Positions 1-9,237 of a stretch of DNA of 64,000 bases are shown piece after piece. The stretch comes from Guptibacillus hwajinpoensis (GTDB lineage Bacteria > Bacillota > Bacilli > Bacillales > Guptibacillaceae). The position numbers and the translations under genes are program-made. The stretch is taken from NCBI RefSeq assembly GCF_001039475.1, contig NZ_LELK01000001.1, forward strand, positions 1,927,561-1,991,560, read 5' to 3'. Position 1 is the first letter of the stretch. Every line of letters begins with the position of its first letter. The notes beneath the pieces were generated by a model, which did no database searches, was not told the origin of the DNA, and saw only the letters and a program-made list of their open reading frames with translations.

Positions 1-92
1 TTTTGTGCGCCGAGGAGGCTCATCGCCCGCCCCACGGAAAGCGAGCATCCTGGAGCGGAAATTAACCACTCTTATAGAAAAGAGTTTTTTAG
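1..92. repeat. Dispersed GC-rich repeat element, copy A (cut by window edge)
   Basis: This is the right part of the repeat family seen at 9017, 15944, 23811, 49284 and 56030. It shows the GC-rich core (cgcccgccccacggaaagcg), the block ctggagcggaaattaacca and the AT-rich end tagaaaagag. The left part lies outside the window. It sits just downstream of the stop of the c-di-GMP gene on the minus strand. Confidence 0.8.
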
Positions 93-97
93 CATCA

Positions 98-2524
98 CTA
101 CGCTAGTGATTGTCCCACTGCTAAGTATGTTGATTCAATTTGTTCAGACGTGACAGGCTTACTAAAGAAATAACCCTGAATACTATCACAACCCTTATCA
201 CTTAAAAATTGCGCCTGCTCAATCGTCTCTACACCCTCCGCTATCACGTGAAGCTTTAACTGCTTACTCATCGCAATGATCGCACTCGTAATTTGATCTG
301 ACTTTACATTGTGGGTTAGTTCATCGATAAAGGACTTATCAATCTTAATCTGATTAATGGAAAAGTCTTTTAGATAGCTGAGTGAGCTATAACCGGTACC
401 AAAATCATCGATTGAAATGCTAACCCCCAACTCTCTTAATGAAGTAATCATCCATGACGAACGGGATGAGTTCTCCATCGTCATGCTTTCTGTGACTTCA
501 AGTTCGATTAGAGAAGGATCGAGGTGATAGCGTTCAATCGTTTTTTTCACAGTTGTGATTAACTCTTCCGTCTGGAACTGCTTCGCCGATAGATTAACTG
601 AAACCCGAATCGGATTTCCCAAGTCGCTCCACTTCTTTGCTTGTGCACATGCCATATCAAGAACCTGACTCCCGAGTTCTATGATTAACCCAGTTTCTTC
701 TGCAAGTGTAATAAAATCATTCGGATACCTCAGTTTGCCTCCCTCAGGCTGCCATCGAACGAGCGCTTCTACCCCAGACAGTGAACCATCCTCACACTTA
801 ACTTGTGGTTGATAATGGAGAACGAACTCTTTTTTCTGAAGAGCGGTTCTAAGCGAACTTTCCTGAATTAATCTCAATTCACTTTTTTTGCCCATTGAAG
901 TAGAGTAGAATTGGTACTTCTGACGGTTTCGTCCTTTGGCTGAATACATAGCGATATCAGCATGCTTCATTAAAGATTCTACATTTTCTCCGTCATCAGG
1001 TGTGAGAGCAATGCCTATGCTGACAGACGTTGAAAGTTCATGTGAACCAACAATGAACGACTCTTTAAAACATGCGATAATTTCATCAGCTAGTTCATCA
1101 GGGTATACCTTACTAAAATCATTTAGCACAATAACAAATTCATCCCCTCCAAGCCTCGCGAGAAATCCATAGGCTTCAACGCAAGATTGAAGGCGCTTCC
1201 CAACAGCGATAAGGAACTCATCTCCGGTATTATGTCCGAGGGCGTCGTTAATTACTTTAAACCGATCAAGATCAAGCATCATAACAGCAACATCGCAACG
1301 GTCTTCTTTTCCTTGTAAGACTTTCTCAAGAAATTCACCGAAGAAGCGACGGTTAGGTAGAAGGGTTAGTGAATCGTAATAGGCCATTTGTTGCGTTTCT
1401 CGCTCAGCTTTTCGTTGTTTTGTGATGTCTTTCGTAATCGCATAAATGCGATCTAACTTATCGTTTAAATAAATCGGAACAAACGTCACATTTAACTCAT
1501 TCACATCACCTAGAACTGTATAAACTTTCGTATTCAGGCTCACAGCTCTCTTTGTTTCATGGACTTTTAGGAAATGCTGACGCATTTGTTCATAATCATC
1601 TTTTTCAAAGAAATCCATTGGGTTTATACTTCTTAATTGCTCATTCTTTACATTGAATAACTTCTCACCAGCTGGATTTAACGAGCGAATTCTACCATCC
1701 ACAGATAGTGTCATAATGGCATCAATACTATAAGAAAGAAGGGATCGAAGGCGATAATCATTTCCCTTCAACTCAATCGACTGCTTGATAAATCTTCGCT
1801 CTGTCACAATTCCAAAGATCATGATCGTTTGGATACATAAGGAACAGACTGCAATAACGATTGAGAGCGTGTTTGTATTAAGTCCTTCCACATACTCATC
1901 GTTAACTGCTGAAGATAAAGTAAAAGTCGCTGCTTCAATTCCTACGTAATGCATACCTGCAATCGCGAATCCCATAACGCTAGCGCTTATGACTTTCAAC
2001 AAGATAATATTACTAAACGGTTTATTTGTGGAGAATGCAAAGGAAAGCTTAAGTGCAATGAACGAAGCAACTACTGCAATGAGAATTGATAATCCTAGAA
2101 GCAAACGGTTGTAAGTAATAATTACCTTCTCCATCGCTTCCATCCCAATATAATGCATAGCAACGATCGCACAAGCCATAAAAACCGTACCTATTATAAG
2201 CCTACTATTTGTTTGGTTTTGGCTCCCCACTGCAATAAGAGCAATGAGTGCTCCTAGAAACGATGCACCTATCGAAAGAAACACTAGTGATAGATCATAT
2301 GTCATCGGGATCGACATAGAGAAAGCTAGCATGCCAATAAAGTGCATCGACCAAATGCCAATACCCATAGCACCAGCTCCACCAACGATCCACACCCATC
2401 TACGTAACCCTTTCGCATGTGAAACCCTACCTGCAAGATCCAGTGCACTATAAGATGCAATAATAGCAATGAAAATTGAAAGCATGATGATCCATAAATT
2501 ATATTGTCCGGACATTTGCATCAT
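98..2524 (-). CDS. MHYT-PAS-GGDEF-EAL membrane protein (c-di-GMP turnover)
   Basis: 808-residue bifunctional-type c-di-GMP protein. The N-terminal 240 residues are an MHYT sensor with seven or so membrane helices and three recognisable MHYT-like motifs (MHFIGM, MHYIGM, MHYVGI), a family proposed to bind copper and sense diatomic gas or redox state. A PAS domain follows (about 255-375). The GGDEF domain (about 380-540) keeps an intact RLGGDEF active site. The EAL domain (about 555-800) keeps EAL, VNLS, EVTE, DDFGTGYSS, KIDKSF and AEGVE, so both synthesis and hydrolysis are possible on residues alone. No RxxD inhibitory site is visible just before GGDEF. The start follows a CGGAGGAAC site. It appears monocistronic. 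Confidence 0.93.
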   Translation of the reverse strand: MMQMSGQYNLWIIMLSIFIAIIASYSALDLAGRVSHAKGLRRWVWIVGGAGAMGIGIWSMHFIGMLAFSMSIPMTYDLSLVFLSIGASFLGALIALIAVGSQNQTNSRLIIGTVFMACAIVAMHYIGMEAMEKVIITYNRLLLGLSILIAVVASFIALKLSFAFSTNKPFSNIILLKVISASVMGFAIAGMHYVGIEAATFTLSSAVNDEYVEGLNTNTLSIVIAVCSLCIQTIMIFGIVTERRFIKQSIELKGNDYRLRSLLSYSIDAIMTLSVDGRIRSLNPAGEKLFNVKNEQLRSINPMDFFEKDDYEQMRQHFLKVHETKRAVSLNTKVYTVLGDVNELNVTFVPIYLNDKLDRIYAITKDITKQRKAERETQQMAYYDSLTLLPNRRFFGEFLEKVLQGKEDRCDVAVMMLDLDRFKVINDALGHNTGDEFLIAVGKRLQSCVEAYGFLARLGGDEFVIVLNDFSKVYPDELADEIIACFKESFIVGSHELSTSVSIGIALTPDDGENVESLMKHADIAMYSAKGRNRQKYQFYSTSMGKKSELRLIQESSLRTALQKKEFVLHYQPQVKCEDGSLSGVEALVRWQPEGGKLRYPNDFITLAEETGLIIELGSQVLDMACAQAKKWSDLGNPIRVSVNLSAKQFQTEELITTVKKTIERYHLDPSLIELEVTESMTMENSSRSSWMITSLRELGVSISIDDFGTGYSSLSYLKDFSINQIKIDKSFIDELTHNVKSDQITSAIIAMSKQLKLHVIAEGVETIEQAQFLSDKGCDSIQGYFFSKPVTSEQIESTYLAVGQSLA

Positions 2525-2610
2525 TTAGTTGTTCCTCCGATAGTATTTAATGATGTTTCTTCTACTCTTTTATCGGTTAATCTTAGAACAAACTTAAGAC
2601 AAAACGTAGA

Positions 2611-3606
2611 TTACATCCTGATCCCAAGTTTCCTTTTAACCTCATTTAATAAAGGACGTGCTTTATCCCTTGCCTTTTCTGCTCCTTTTTCAAGAACCAA
2701 TTCTAGCTCATCTGTATGCGACATATAAGTATTGTACTTTCTGCGTGGTTCTTCAAGGAATAAATTCATAGCATGATAAAGTTCACTTTTGGCCTCTCCC
2801 CATCCAATTCCATTTTCAAATCGTTCTCGCATTCTTGCAATATCTTTATCACTCGCAAACTCTTGATAAAGTGCAAACACAACTGAATCATCAGGATTTT
2901 TCGGTTCATTTGGAAGAGAAGAGTCTGTTTTTATTCGATTAAGTAATTTGCGAAGTTTAGTTGATTCTTCAAATAATGGTATCGTATTTTGATAGCTTTT
3001 GCTCATTTTTCTTCCATCAAGACCAGGGATGATTGCAGTTGCTTCTTCCACAACATAGTCTGGTATGGAAAACGTTTCTCCATATTGCTTGTTAAACCCT
3101 TCAGCCAGATGACGTGCAATCTCAACATGTTGAATTTGGTCTTTCCCTACTGGAACAAGATCTGACTTAAAAAGTAGAATATCAGATGCCATTAGAACCG
3201 GATAAGTGAACAACCCTATATTTACACCTTCATCCGGTTCTCTCCCCGCCTCATTATTCCGATCAACAGCCGCTTTATATGCATGAGCTCTATTCATTAA
3301 ACCCTTTGAACTAAAACAGGAAAGGATCCAGGAGAGTTCAAAAATCTCAGGGACATCAGATTGACGATAAAATATTGATTTTGAAGGATCAAGACCTAAT
3401 GCAAGCCATGTTGCAGCAATACCATATGATAATTCTCTCATCTCTTCAGGATCTCTTACGCTCGTTAGTGCATGATAATCGGCAATGAAATAAATTGGTT
3501 CAAGCTTATTATCCCTAGCAAGATTAAGTGCAGGCTTGATCGCACCGCTATAATTACCTAGATGAACTTTCCCTGTTGGTTTAATTCCAGTTAGAACTGT
3601 CTTCAT
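2611..3606 (-). CDS. trpS: Tryptophanyl-tRNA synthetase
   Basis: 331-residue class Ic synthetase that charges tRNA-Trp in the cytoplasm. The N-terminus has the TGIKPTGKVHLGNYSGA stretch with the HIGH-like HLGN. The KMSKS signature is intact (GRKMSKSYQNTI, about residue 200). Length matches bacterial TrpRS. ATG at 3606 follows GGAGGAA. A T-box leader with a TGG specifier lies directly upstream, so expression should rise when uncharged tRNA-Trp accumulates. Confidence 0.97.
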   Translation of the reverse strand: MKTVLTGIKPTGKVHLGNYSGAIKPALNLARDNKLEPIYFIADYHALTSVRDPEEMRELSYGIAATWLALGLDPSKSIFYRQSDVPEIFELSWILSCFSSKGLMNRAHAYKAAVDRNNEAGREPDEGVNIGLFTYPVLMASDILLFKSDLVPVGKDQIQHVEIARHLAEGFNKQYGETFSIPDYVVEEATAIIPGLDGRKMSKSYQNTIPLFEESTKLRKLLNRIKTDSSLPNEPKNPDDSVVFALYQEFASDKDIARMRERFENGIGWGEAKSELYHAMNLFLEEPRRKYNTYMSHTDELELVLEKGAEKARDKARPLLNEVKRKLGIRM

Positions 3607-3632
3607 CTCGATTCCTCCATTTTAGACAACAC

Positions 3633-3906
3633 AAAAAGGGTTCCCCATCCAATAAGGACGGGAAACCCGTGTTGCCACCTTTATTCGTCTACATGAGTAA
3701 ACGCACTTAACACTTACAGGAAAAATGACACATTCCAATAAGATGTCTTTTGTATCGGTAAGACGCTCCGCCAGATCCTACTATCCTAATTTCAGATCGG
3801 TAGCTCAGAAGCCCATTCCTTTTTCGTGCACGCTGATTCTCACCTGCCATCAGCTCTCTGAAGTGCTGCTCGAAAGTACTCTTCTTCTTCATTGCCTGTC
3901 TATTTT
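3633..3906 (-). promoter_or_regulatory. T-box leader (tRNA-Trp responsive) with terminator
   Basis: Read on the minus strand, the leader carries Stem I landmarks (AGAGAGCTGATGGCAGGTGAG), a specifier region ggaaTGGgcttctgag with a Trp codon, and the antiterminator core AGGTGGCAACACGGGT. Its TGGC bulge can pair with the GCCA 3' end expected of tRNA-Trp. The competing terminator is the gggtttcccgtcc/ggatggggaaccc hairpin followed by a T run (3633-3668). ORFs called inside it are spurious. Confidence 0.93.
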
Positions 3907-3912
3907 TTTATA

Positions 3913-3941
3913 ATTCTAACTTTACGCTTTGGAAAGATCAA
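3913..3941 (-). promoter_or_regulatory. Sigma-A promoter of the trpS T-box transcript
   Basis: Minus strand TTGATC (3936-3941), 17-bp spacer, TAGAAT (3913-3918). The predicted start near 3905 coincides with the beginning of T-box Stem I. Confidence 0.75.
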
Positions 3942-4045
3942 CACTTTTCCACTTTTTAACTGAATAATTTAAACCTTCTCCGTACATTATGGAGTTATAT
4001 GACTTTCCAAAAGAAACGAGCATATCAAAATGGGAGGAGACGAAA

Positions 4046-5101
4046 ATGAACGATCTACATTCATTTAGCTGGTATGCAGCTCGTATCAAAAAACATATGC
4101 CTATCGAAGCTTTTAAACCTGTACCAAGACGACTACTTGGAGGCCTTACATATTTAGTCATAACAATAAGCTGTTTTTTTGTGATTGGTCTTGTTGAATT
4201 ACACCCACTAATAAATCTAGGAATTTCCATTATAATAGGCTGTTCTTTTGCAGGTCTTGGATTTCTTGGGCATGAAATTCTGCATGGCACTGTCGTACGG
4301 AAATCTTGGCTCAGAGACCTTCTCGGTGCTATTGCCTTCTGGCCGCTAAGTACTGGTCCACAATTATGGAGAAAGTGGCATAACTTGAATCATCACGTTC
4401 ATACACAACACGATGAAAATGATCCAGATGCATGGCCGACCCTTGAAAGAATCTCGAAATTAAAGGTTTTTCGGTGGATTTACAATCTCCCGCTATCCAT
4501 TCGTGCTTTCTTCGCATTTGCATCCCTTGCTGTTCAATTTACAGCTCATTCACTTAAGATGTTTACTGTGTATGTAAAAGAGTTTAAACCACGTAAGCAA
4601 CCAGAAGTATGGTTACAAACAATCCTGCCCTGGATGACATGGATCGGTCTGATTTTCTTAATCGGCTTTACCAAATGGCTTTTTGCCTTTCTTATCCCTT
4701 TGCTGATTGCTAACTTTATTGTGATGGCTTACATATCAACAAATCACAGGCTTAATCCACTAACACCTGTGAATGATCCACTTGCCAACAGTTTAACGGT
4801 GACCGTTCCAAAGTGGGTCGATACGATCCATTTCAATTTCTCCTATCATACGGAGCACCATCTTTTTCCTGGAATGAATCCAAAGTATTATCCAATTGTT
4901 AAGCAGCACATCAAAACCATGTGGCCAGAACGATATCATGAAATGCCTATGACACAAGCATTAATTGCATTATGGCAAACACCTCGTGTTTATTTTGAAC
5001 ACAATGAGCTTATCGATCCAATGAACAAAAACGCCTATGGTTCCCTTGGAAACAAGTTAGACCCAAAAGCGATCCTTCCTAGAAAGCTAACAGACAAATA
5101 A
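4046..5101 (+). CDS. Membrane fatty-acid desaturase (acyl-lipid type)
   Basis: Integral-membrane di-iron desaturase introducing a double bond into membrane acyl chains. Three histidine boxes are present: HEILHG, HNLNHH and HTEHH. Hydrophobic pairs lie before box one and between boxes two and three. The start chosen is the ATG at 4046 behind GGGAGGAG, giving 351 residues. An upstream ATG at 3989 has no ribosome site. Length and box spacing resemble Bacillus Des. No desK/desR pair is adjacent, so the cold-control arrangement of B. subtilis is not shown here. Substrate position is not determinable. Confidence 0.9.
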   Translation: MNDLHSFSWYAARIKKHMPIEAFKPVPRRLLGGLTYLVITISCFFVIGLVELHPLINLGISIIIGCSFAGLGFLGHEILHGTVVRKSWLRDLLGAIAFWPLSTGPQLWRKWHNLNHHVHTQHDENDPDAWPTLERISKLKVFRWIYNLPLSIRAFFAFASLAVQFTAHSLKMFTVYVKEFKPRKQPEVWLQTILPWMTWIGLIFLIGFTKWLFAFLIPLLIANFIVMAYISTNHRLNPLTPVNDPLANSLTVTVPKWVDTIHFNFSYHTEHHLFPGMNPKYYPIVKQHIKTMWPERYHEMPMTQALIALWQTPRVYFEHNELIDPMNKNAYGSLGNKLDPKAILPRKLTDK

Positions 5102-5149
5102 ACGCACAAGAAAAGGCTGATTAACTGAAATCAGCCTTCTTGCGCGTTT
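5101..5149 (+). terminator. Terminator of the desaturase gene
   Basis: Long hairpin: aacgcacaag and aggctgatt pair with aatcagcct and cttgcgcgttt, starting right after the stop codon. Confidence 0.85.
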
Positions 5150-5211
5150 GTTATTCAACCCATGCTCTATTGACAGATATATTCTGCCTAATACAGCCTA
5201 TGTTCAGAGAA

Positions 5212-5307
5212 TTAGTAGCCTCCTCCAACAAAAGCTGCACCTACGATGATAAGAAGAATGAACAGCACTACAATTAGAGCAAACCCACTGCCGTAACCGT
5301 ATCCCAT
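5212..5307 (-). CDS. YjcZ-family sporulation micropeptide
   Basis: 31 residues, beginning [19 protein letters not shown] and ending AAFVGGGY. It has a Gly/Tyr-rich head, one hydrophobic helix and a Gly-Tyr tail, the hallmark of the YjcZ/YtzL group of small sporulation-associated membrane peptides. The ATG at 5307 follows a strong AAAGGAGGT site. It was found by reading the desaturase-arsR gap on the minus strand. Function is unknown; membrane insertion during sporulation is inferred from the family. Confidence 0.88.
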   Translation of the reverse strand: MGYGYGSGFALIVVLFILLIIVGAAFVGGGY

Positions 5308-5469
5308 GGAGTATGACCTCCTTTCCATCATGGATTACTACATACTATGCAAGACTCACAGCAATGGATGGGCGTTCGCTTATGTTTCTCGTATTACTTT
5401 AGGATCTCTTGATGAAACCATTGGATCATTTCTTCTTTACACAAGACAAGATGATCCTCTCTTTCCTCG

Positions 5470-5510
5470 TTGCTAAATTCTCCCTTGCATATATAAGAAT
5501 ATACTTATAT
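5470..5510 (+). promoter_or_regulatory. ars operon promoter with ArsR operator
   Basis: TTGCTA (5470-5475), 16-bp spacer, TATAAG (5492-5497). The -10 lies inside the inverted repeat ATATAAG-aatata-CTTATAT (5491-5510), a typical AT-rich ArsR site, so bound repressor would occlude polymerase. Confidence 0.75.
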
Positions 5511-5532
5511 ACTAATCATCGGAGGTGATGGG

Positions 5533-5877
5533 ATGGAGAAAACACTAATTGAGATTGATAAAGCTGCAGCGGTCCTTAAATTACTCGGTGATAAAACGCG
5601 ATTAACGATGATTGGGTTACTTAAAGATGGCGAATGCTGCGTTTGTGAGTTTGTTGAAGTTCTTCAAATGAGTCAACCCTCTATTAGCCAGCACCTTAGA
5701 AAACTACGTGACAACGGGCTTGTTAAGGAACGTCGAAGTGGACAATGGATTTTCTATTCATTGAATCGAGAAAGTGACACCTTCTCGATTGTAGAAAGCG
5801 TACTTGAGCTTATTCCTGAACAAATGGACAAGCTAAAAGAATTAGAAAATAAAGGATTACGCATTTGCTGCGATTAA
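5533..5877 (+). CDS. arsR: ArsR-type arsenite-responsive repressor
   Basis: 114-residue SmtB/ArsR winged-helix protein. The As(III)-binding motif ECCVCEF (Cys35, 36, 38) precedes the recognition helix [20 protein letters not shown] further Cys pair ends the protein (ICCD) and could join metal binding. The ATG follows CGGAGGTGATGGG. It is the first gene of the arsR-arsB-arsC operon. Arsenite or antimonite binding should release the operator at 5491. Confidence 0.95.
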   Translation: MEKTLIEIDKAAAVLKLLGDKTRLTMIGLLKDGECCVCEFVEVLQMSQPSISQHLRKLRDNGLVKERRSGQWIFYSLNRESDTFSIVESVLELIPEQMDKLKELENKGLRICCD

Positions 5878-5890
5878 TGGGGGTATTGGA

Positions 5891-7186
5891 TTGACTTCTG
5901 TCTTACTAGCTATACTAATCTTTGTGGTTACACTAGTTCTCGTGATCTGGCAGCCAAAAAATCTTGGTATTGGCTGGTCTGCCTGTGGAGGTGCTATACT
6001 TGCTCTCCTTGTTGGCGTTGTTGATTTTCAAGATGTTATAACCGTAACTGGCATTGTATGGAATGCGACATTCGCTTTCATAGCCATCATCCTAATCTCA
6101 CTGATATTAGATGAAATTGGATTCTTCGAATGGGCTGCTCTTCACATGGCTCGAGCGGCTAAAGGAAACGGACTTCGCATGTTCATTTATGTGATATTGC
6201 TTGGTGCAATCGTAGCAGCGCTTTTTGCTAATGACGGAGCTGCACTGATTCTGACACCCATCGTCCTAGCTATGGTCCGAAACTTGAACTTCAAAGAAAA
6301 AATGATTCTTCCATTCATAATGGCGAGTGGATTTATTGCCGATACAACTTCTTTACCGCTTGTTGTAAGTAACCTTGTAAATATTGTATCTGCTGACTTC
6401 TTCGACATTGGATTTGTAGAATATGCATCTCGAATGATCGTACCGAACTTCTTTGCACTCGGTGCAAGTATTCTTGTTCTCTATCTATTTTTCAGAAAAG
6501 ATATTCCAGGAAATTACGATGTGAATCAGCTGCGATTGCCGAATGAAGCAATTAAAGATCACAAGATGTTTAAACTATCTTGGTATGTTCTCGCCGTTCT
6601 TCTCGTTGGATATTTCTCAAGTGAATTCATTGGCGTGCCCGTTTCAATTATCGCTGGTATTGTTGCAATCTTCTTCCTTCTAATGGCAAGACGAAGCAAA
6701 GCTGTTGAAACAAATAAGGTCATCCAAGGTGCTCCATGGGCAATTGTCTTCTTCTCGATCGGAATGTATGTTGTTGTATATGGTTTACGAAATCAAGGTT
6801 TAACAGATGTGCTTGCAGGTGTGATTCAAGCAACTGCTGATCAAGGCTTACTTGCTGCAACACTTTCAATGGGCTTTATCGCAGCGATTCTTTCATCTCT
6901 GATGAATAATATGCCAACTGTTATGATTGATGCACTTGCCATCCAAGCCACTTCAACTTCTGGAACATTACGAGAAGCATTGATTTACGCAAATATTATC
7001 GGATCAGATCTTGGACCTAAAATCACTCCAATTGGATCACTTGCAACACTCTTATGGCTTCATGTACTATCCCTAAAAGGCGTGAAAATCTCTTGGGGCT
7101 ACTACTTTAAAATTGGAATCGTGCTAACTATTCCAACACTATTCATTACATTACTCGGTCTATACCTCTGGCTGATTATCATCTAA
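5891..7186 (+). CDS. arsB: Arsenite efflux permease ArsB
   Basis: 431-residue polytopic protein of the ArsB/NhaD superfamily with about 12 helices. It exports arsenite and antimonite. The region [20 protein letters not shown] is characteristic of the family. The start is TTG at 5891 behind GGGGGT, 13 bases after the arsR stop, which indicates co-translation. No arsA is present, so it should work as a proton-coupled carrier. Confidence 0.95.
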   Translation: MTSVLLAILIFVVTLVLVIWQPKNLGIGWSACGGAILALLVGVVDFQDVITVTGIVWNATFAFIAIILISLILDEIGFFEWAALHMARAAKGNGLRMFIYVILLGAIVAALFANDGAALILTPIVLAMVRNLNFKEKMILPFIMASGFIADTTSLPLVVSNLVNIVSADFFDIGFVEYASRMIVPNFFALGASILVLYLFFRKDIPGNYDVNQLRLPNEAIKDHKMFKLSWYVLAVLLVGYFSSEFIGVPVSIIAGIVAIFFLLMARRSKAVETNKVIQGAPWAIVFFSIGMYVVVYGLRNQGLTDVLAGVIQATADQGLLAATLSMGFIAAILSSLMNNMPTVMIDALAIQATSTSGTLREALIYANIIGSDLGPKITPIGSLATLLWLHVLSLKGVKISWGYYFKIGIVLTIPTLFITLLGLYLWLIII

Positions 7187-7209
7187 ATTACATCTAAAGG
7201 GAGATTATT

Positions 7210-7629
7210 ATGTCTAAAAAAACGATTTACTTTCTATGTACTGGAAACTCCTGCAGAAGCCAAATGGCTGAAGGATTTGGAAAGAAGCATCTTAGTGATG
7301 ACTATAATGTTTATTCAGCTGGGATCGAAGCTCACGGCTTAAACCCAAATGCAGTAAAAGCAATGAACGAATCCGGAATCGATATTACAAATCAAACGTC
7401 TGATAAGATTGACACAGAAATCTTGAACAACGCTGATCTTGTTGTTACATTATGCGGCGATGCAAACGACAAATGCCCAGTAACGCCACCACATGTTAAG
7501 CGCGAGCACTGGGGTTTTGACGATCCAGCAAAAGCAGAAGGATCAGAAGAAGAAAAATGGGCATTTTTCCAGCGCGTTCGTGATGAAATTGAAGAACGTA
7601 TCGCTCGATTTGCCAAAGAAGGTAAATAA
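7210..7629 (+). CDS. arsC: Arsenate reductase, thioredoxin-coupled
   Basis: 139 residues with a low-molecular-weight phosphatase fold. It has the P-loop CTGNSCRS with nucleophile Cys10, and the relay cysteines Cys82 and Cys89 in [11 protein letters not shown], at the numbering of the S. aureus and B. subtilis enzymes. It reduces arsenate to arsenite for export by ArsB, regenerated by thioredoxin. Last gene of the operon, 23 bases after arsB. Confidence 0.96.
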   Translation: MSKKTIYFLCTGNSCRSQMAEGFGKKHLSDDYNVYSAGIEAHGLNPNAVKAMNESGIDITNQTSDKIDTEILNNADLVVTLCGDANDKCPVTPPHVKREHWGFDDPAKAEGSEEEKWAFFQRVRDEIEERIARFAKEGK

Positions 7630-7636
7630 AAGACTC

Positions 7637-7672
7637 AAAAAGGCACTTCAACCTCCGTTGAAGTGCCTTTTC
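7637..7672. terminator. Bidirectional terminator between arsC and the ABM gene
   Basis: aaaaggcacttcaac/gttgaagtgcctttt with T runs on both strands. It can end arsC on plus and the ABM gene on minus. Confidence 0.85.
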
Positions 7673-7687
7673 ACATGTAAGTATTCA

Positions 7688-7790
7688 ATTTATCCGCGAT
7701 ATTTTTGATATATCCGCGAAATAGCAATTTTATCCGCGATATTCCGGATATTTCCGCGGAAATGAAGAAAATATCCGCGATTTTTCATGT
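7688..7790. repeat. Array of TATCCGCG words
   Basis: About five copies of (t)atccgcg(a/g) spaced roughly 15-25 bases apart with AT-rich filler; one copy forms the palindrome tccgcgga. Single or degenerate words recur near 29860 and 58550. The array lies between the stop of the minus-strand ABM gene and its probable terminator. Confidence 0.7.
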
Positions 7791-7808
7791 GAAACTTAAA
7801 ACGAGGGC

Positions 7809-8096
7809 TTAATCAAGCTTCTTCATTTTATATACTTCTCTGTTAGTTATGAGGTCTGCAATCTCATTTCTGTATTTCTCATAATGCGCTGAGTTGATGT
7901 GCGACTCTACAGCATCTTGATTTTCCCACACTTCATAGATCACAAACGTTGTATCTTCGACCGATTGATGAACATCATATTGAATGCATCCTTCTTCTTC
8001 TCGTGAGCCAATAAGCACTTCATGAAGCACGCGTTTAACGTCGCCTTCACATCCTTCCTTCGGCTTAAGGATAGCTGTTACTGTAAGCTGTTCCAT
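7809..8096 (-). CDS. Antibiotic biosynthesis monooxygenase (ABM) family protein
   Basis: 95 residues, single dimeric alpha/beta barrel ABM domain (LTVTAILKPKEGCEGDVKRV, then CIQYDVHQS, FVIYEVWENQDAVESHINS), similar to YgiN-like putative quinol monooxygenases. The start chosen is ATG at 8096, correctly spaced after GGAGGTAAG; a TTG 15 bases upstream overlaps that site. Substrate unknown. Roles in quinone or reactive-species handling are inferred from relatives. Confidence 0.85.
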   Translation of the reverse strand: MEQLTVTAILKPKEGCEGDVKRVLHEVLIGSREEEGCIQYDVHQSVEDTTFVIYEVWENQDAVESHINSAHYEKYRNEIADLITNREVYKMKKLD

Positions 8097-8219
8097 ACTT
8101 CTTACCTCCAATTGTTATTTACGATTAGGATAAGCATAGTAGGTTCAACTTATTAAAGCAAAAGTAGTGCTTAATTCTAACGAGTGAGAATAGCAATTCC
8201 TTATTCCTTTTCCTGGTTA

Positions 8220-8519
8220 CTACTTTGTTTTTGAGATAGGTTTTAAGATTGTCCGTTGAAGAGGTACACCACCCATGGATATGTTCCTTTCAATAAAAGC
8301 ATATGGTTTGTCGTCAATTAGAAAACGACGATGGCCTATGTATTCAACTTTTTTACCCTGTGACTCAAGCTCCGCTTTAATGGCACGGATGTACTCATTA
8401 AAATCAAAATATCGCTCATCAAAATCAATTTGCAAATGGTCTTTACGATAACCCATCAACCAGTTAAACCCCGTTAAGGAAAGAACGATACCTCCAATGA
8501 CAATAAAAACACTCCACAT
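8220..8519 (-). CDS. Small membrane-anchored protein of unknown function
   Basis: 99 residues. An N-terminal hydrophobic helix (about 3-21) is followed by a soluble charged domain with the acidic aromatic stretch DFDERYFDFNEY and an RRFLIDDKPYAF segment. It begins with ATG after AAAGGAGGT. No family recognised. It stands alone between convergent and divergent neighbours. Confidence 0.75.
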   Translation of the reverse strand: MWSVFIVIGGIVLSLTGFNWLMGYRKDHLQIDFDERYFDFNEYIRAIKAELESQGKKVEYIGHRRFLIDDKPYAFIERNISMGGVPLQRTILKPISKTK

Positions 8520-8673
8520 GTTTTGTACCTCCTTTCTTACGTTATACGAACAAAAACTGGTAATTGTTTCAATTATTTAATAATACTAAGTGATATTCTG
8601 AATAGTCATCCCATGTTTCAATTTCTACAAAAAGGTAAATAACACATGTAGACACTTAAAGCAGGAGGAGATT

Positions 8674-8976
8674 ATGATGGCTTTATTAGAAATTAGCGTA
8701 GCACCTATCGGAACTACCCAAACAAGCATGAGTCATTTTGTAACGAATGCGATAAGATTGGCAGAGAAAGAAGGTTTTAAATACCACGTTGGTCCAACCT
8801 CTACCGTTTTTGAAGGTGATGTTGATGAACTATTCGAACTAGCAAGAGATATTCATACAGGAGCATTGAAGAACGGTTCAGATCGTGTTGTCACGAATAT
8901 TAAGATCGAGGATAGGGAGGACAATGCACTAACAATTGATGGACAAGTGAATGAAGTGAAACGTTCAATTGGATGA
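8674..8976 (+). CDS. MTH1187-type thiamine-binding protein
   Basis: 100 residues of the YqgV/MTH1187 (DUF77) family, a ferredoxin-like fold that binds thiamine in the cytoplasm. Seen features are the start ALLEISVAPIGT, the conserved HVGPTSTVFEGD and the ending RVVTNIKIEDR. The ATG follows GCAGGAGGAG; a second ATG three bases later is equally possible. No thiamine transport gene or TPP riboswitch is adjacent. Confidence 0.9.
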   Translation: MMALLEISVAPIGTTQTSMSHFVTNAIRLAEKEGFKYHVGPTSTVFEGDVDELFELARDIHTGALKNGSDRVVTNIKIEDREDNALTIDGQVNEVKRSIG

Positions 8977-8990
8977 CGATATTGGAGGAT

Positions 8991-9013
8991 GGAGAACCAT
9001 TCTCCTTTTTTTA
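8991..9013 (+). terminator. Terminator of the thiamine-binding protein gene
   Basis: Short hairpin ggagaa-cca-ttctcc followed by seven T. Confidence 0.75.
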
Positions 9014-9016
9014 TTT

Positions 9017-9181
9017 GGCTCTTTTCGTAGACATTGTTGCTTTTACTGTATAGCGTTTGATTTCCGCTCCAGGATGCTTGCTTTCCGCGGGGCGGGCGGT
9101 GAGCCTCCTCCGCTCCATTCAGCGAAGTGTGTTTTTTTATTCAATAATTATTTCATAAGCAACAATCTTTTAGAAAAGAGC
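9017..9181. repeat. Dispersed GC-rich repeat element, copy B
   Basis: Complete copy bounded by imperfect inverted ends, ggctcttttcgtagacattg on the left and agcaacaatcttttagaaaa on the right. The core is abbreviated: tttccgctcc, aggatgcttgctttccgcgg, ggcgggcggtgagcctcc, then tccgctcc. It lies between convergent genes and contains no ORF. Confidence 0.85.
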
Positions 9182-9202
9182 TTTTTATTTAAATTTGAGC
9201 AC

Positions 9203-9237
9203 AAAAAAAGATGAAAACTCACTCCAGAGTCTCCATC
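9203..9237 (-). terminator. Terminator of the 56-residue ORF
   Basis: On the minus strand AAGATG...CATCTT hairpin with an inner ACTC/GAGT pairing and a following T run, directly after the stop. Confidence 0.65.

Noticed and set aside
3707-3892. 61-residue minus-strand ORF upstream of trpS
   Set aside because: It lies entirely within the T-box RNA and has no ribosome site.
7688-7790. Possible CRISPR array
   Set aside because: Words are about 8 bases, variable, and unevenly spaced; no constant repeat of 24-37 bases and no cas genes.
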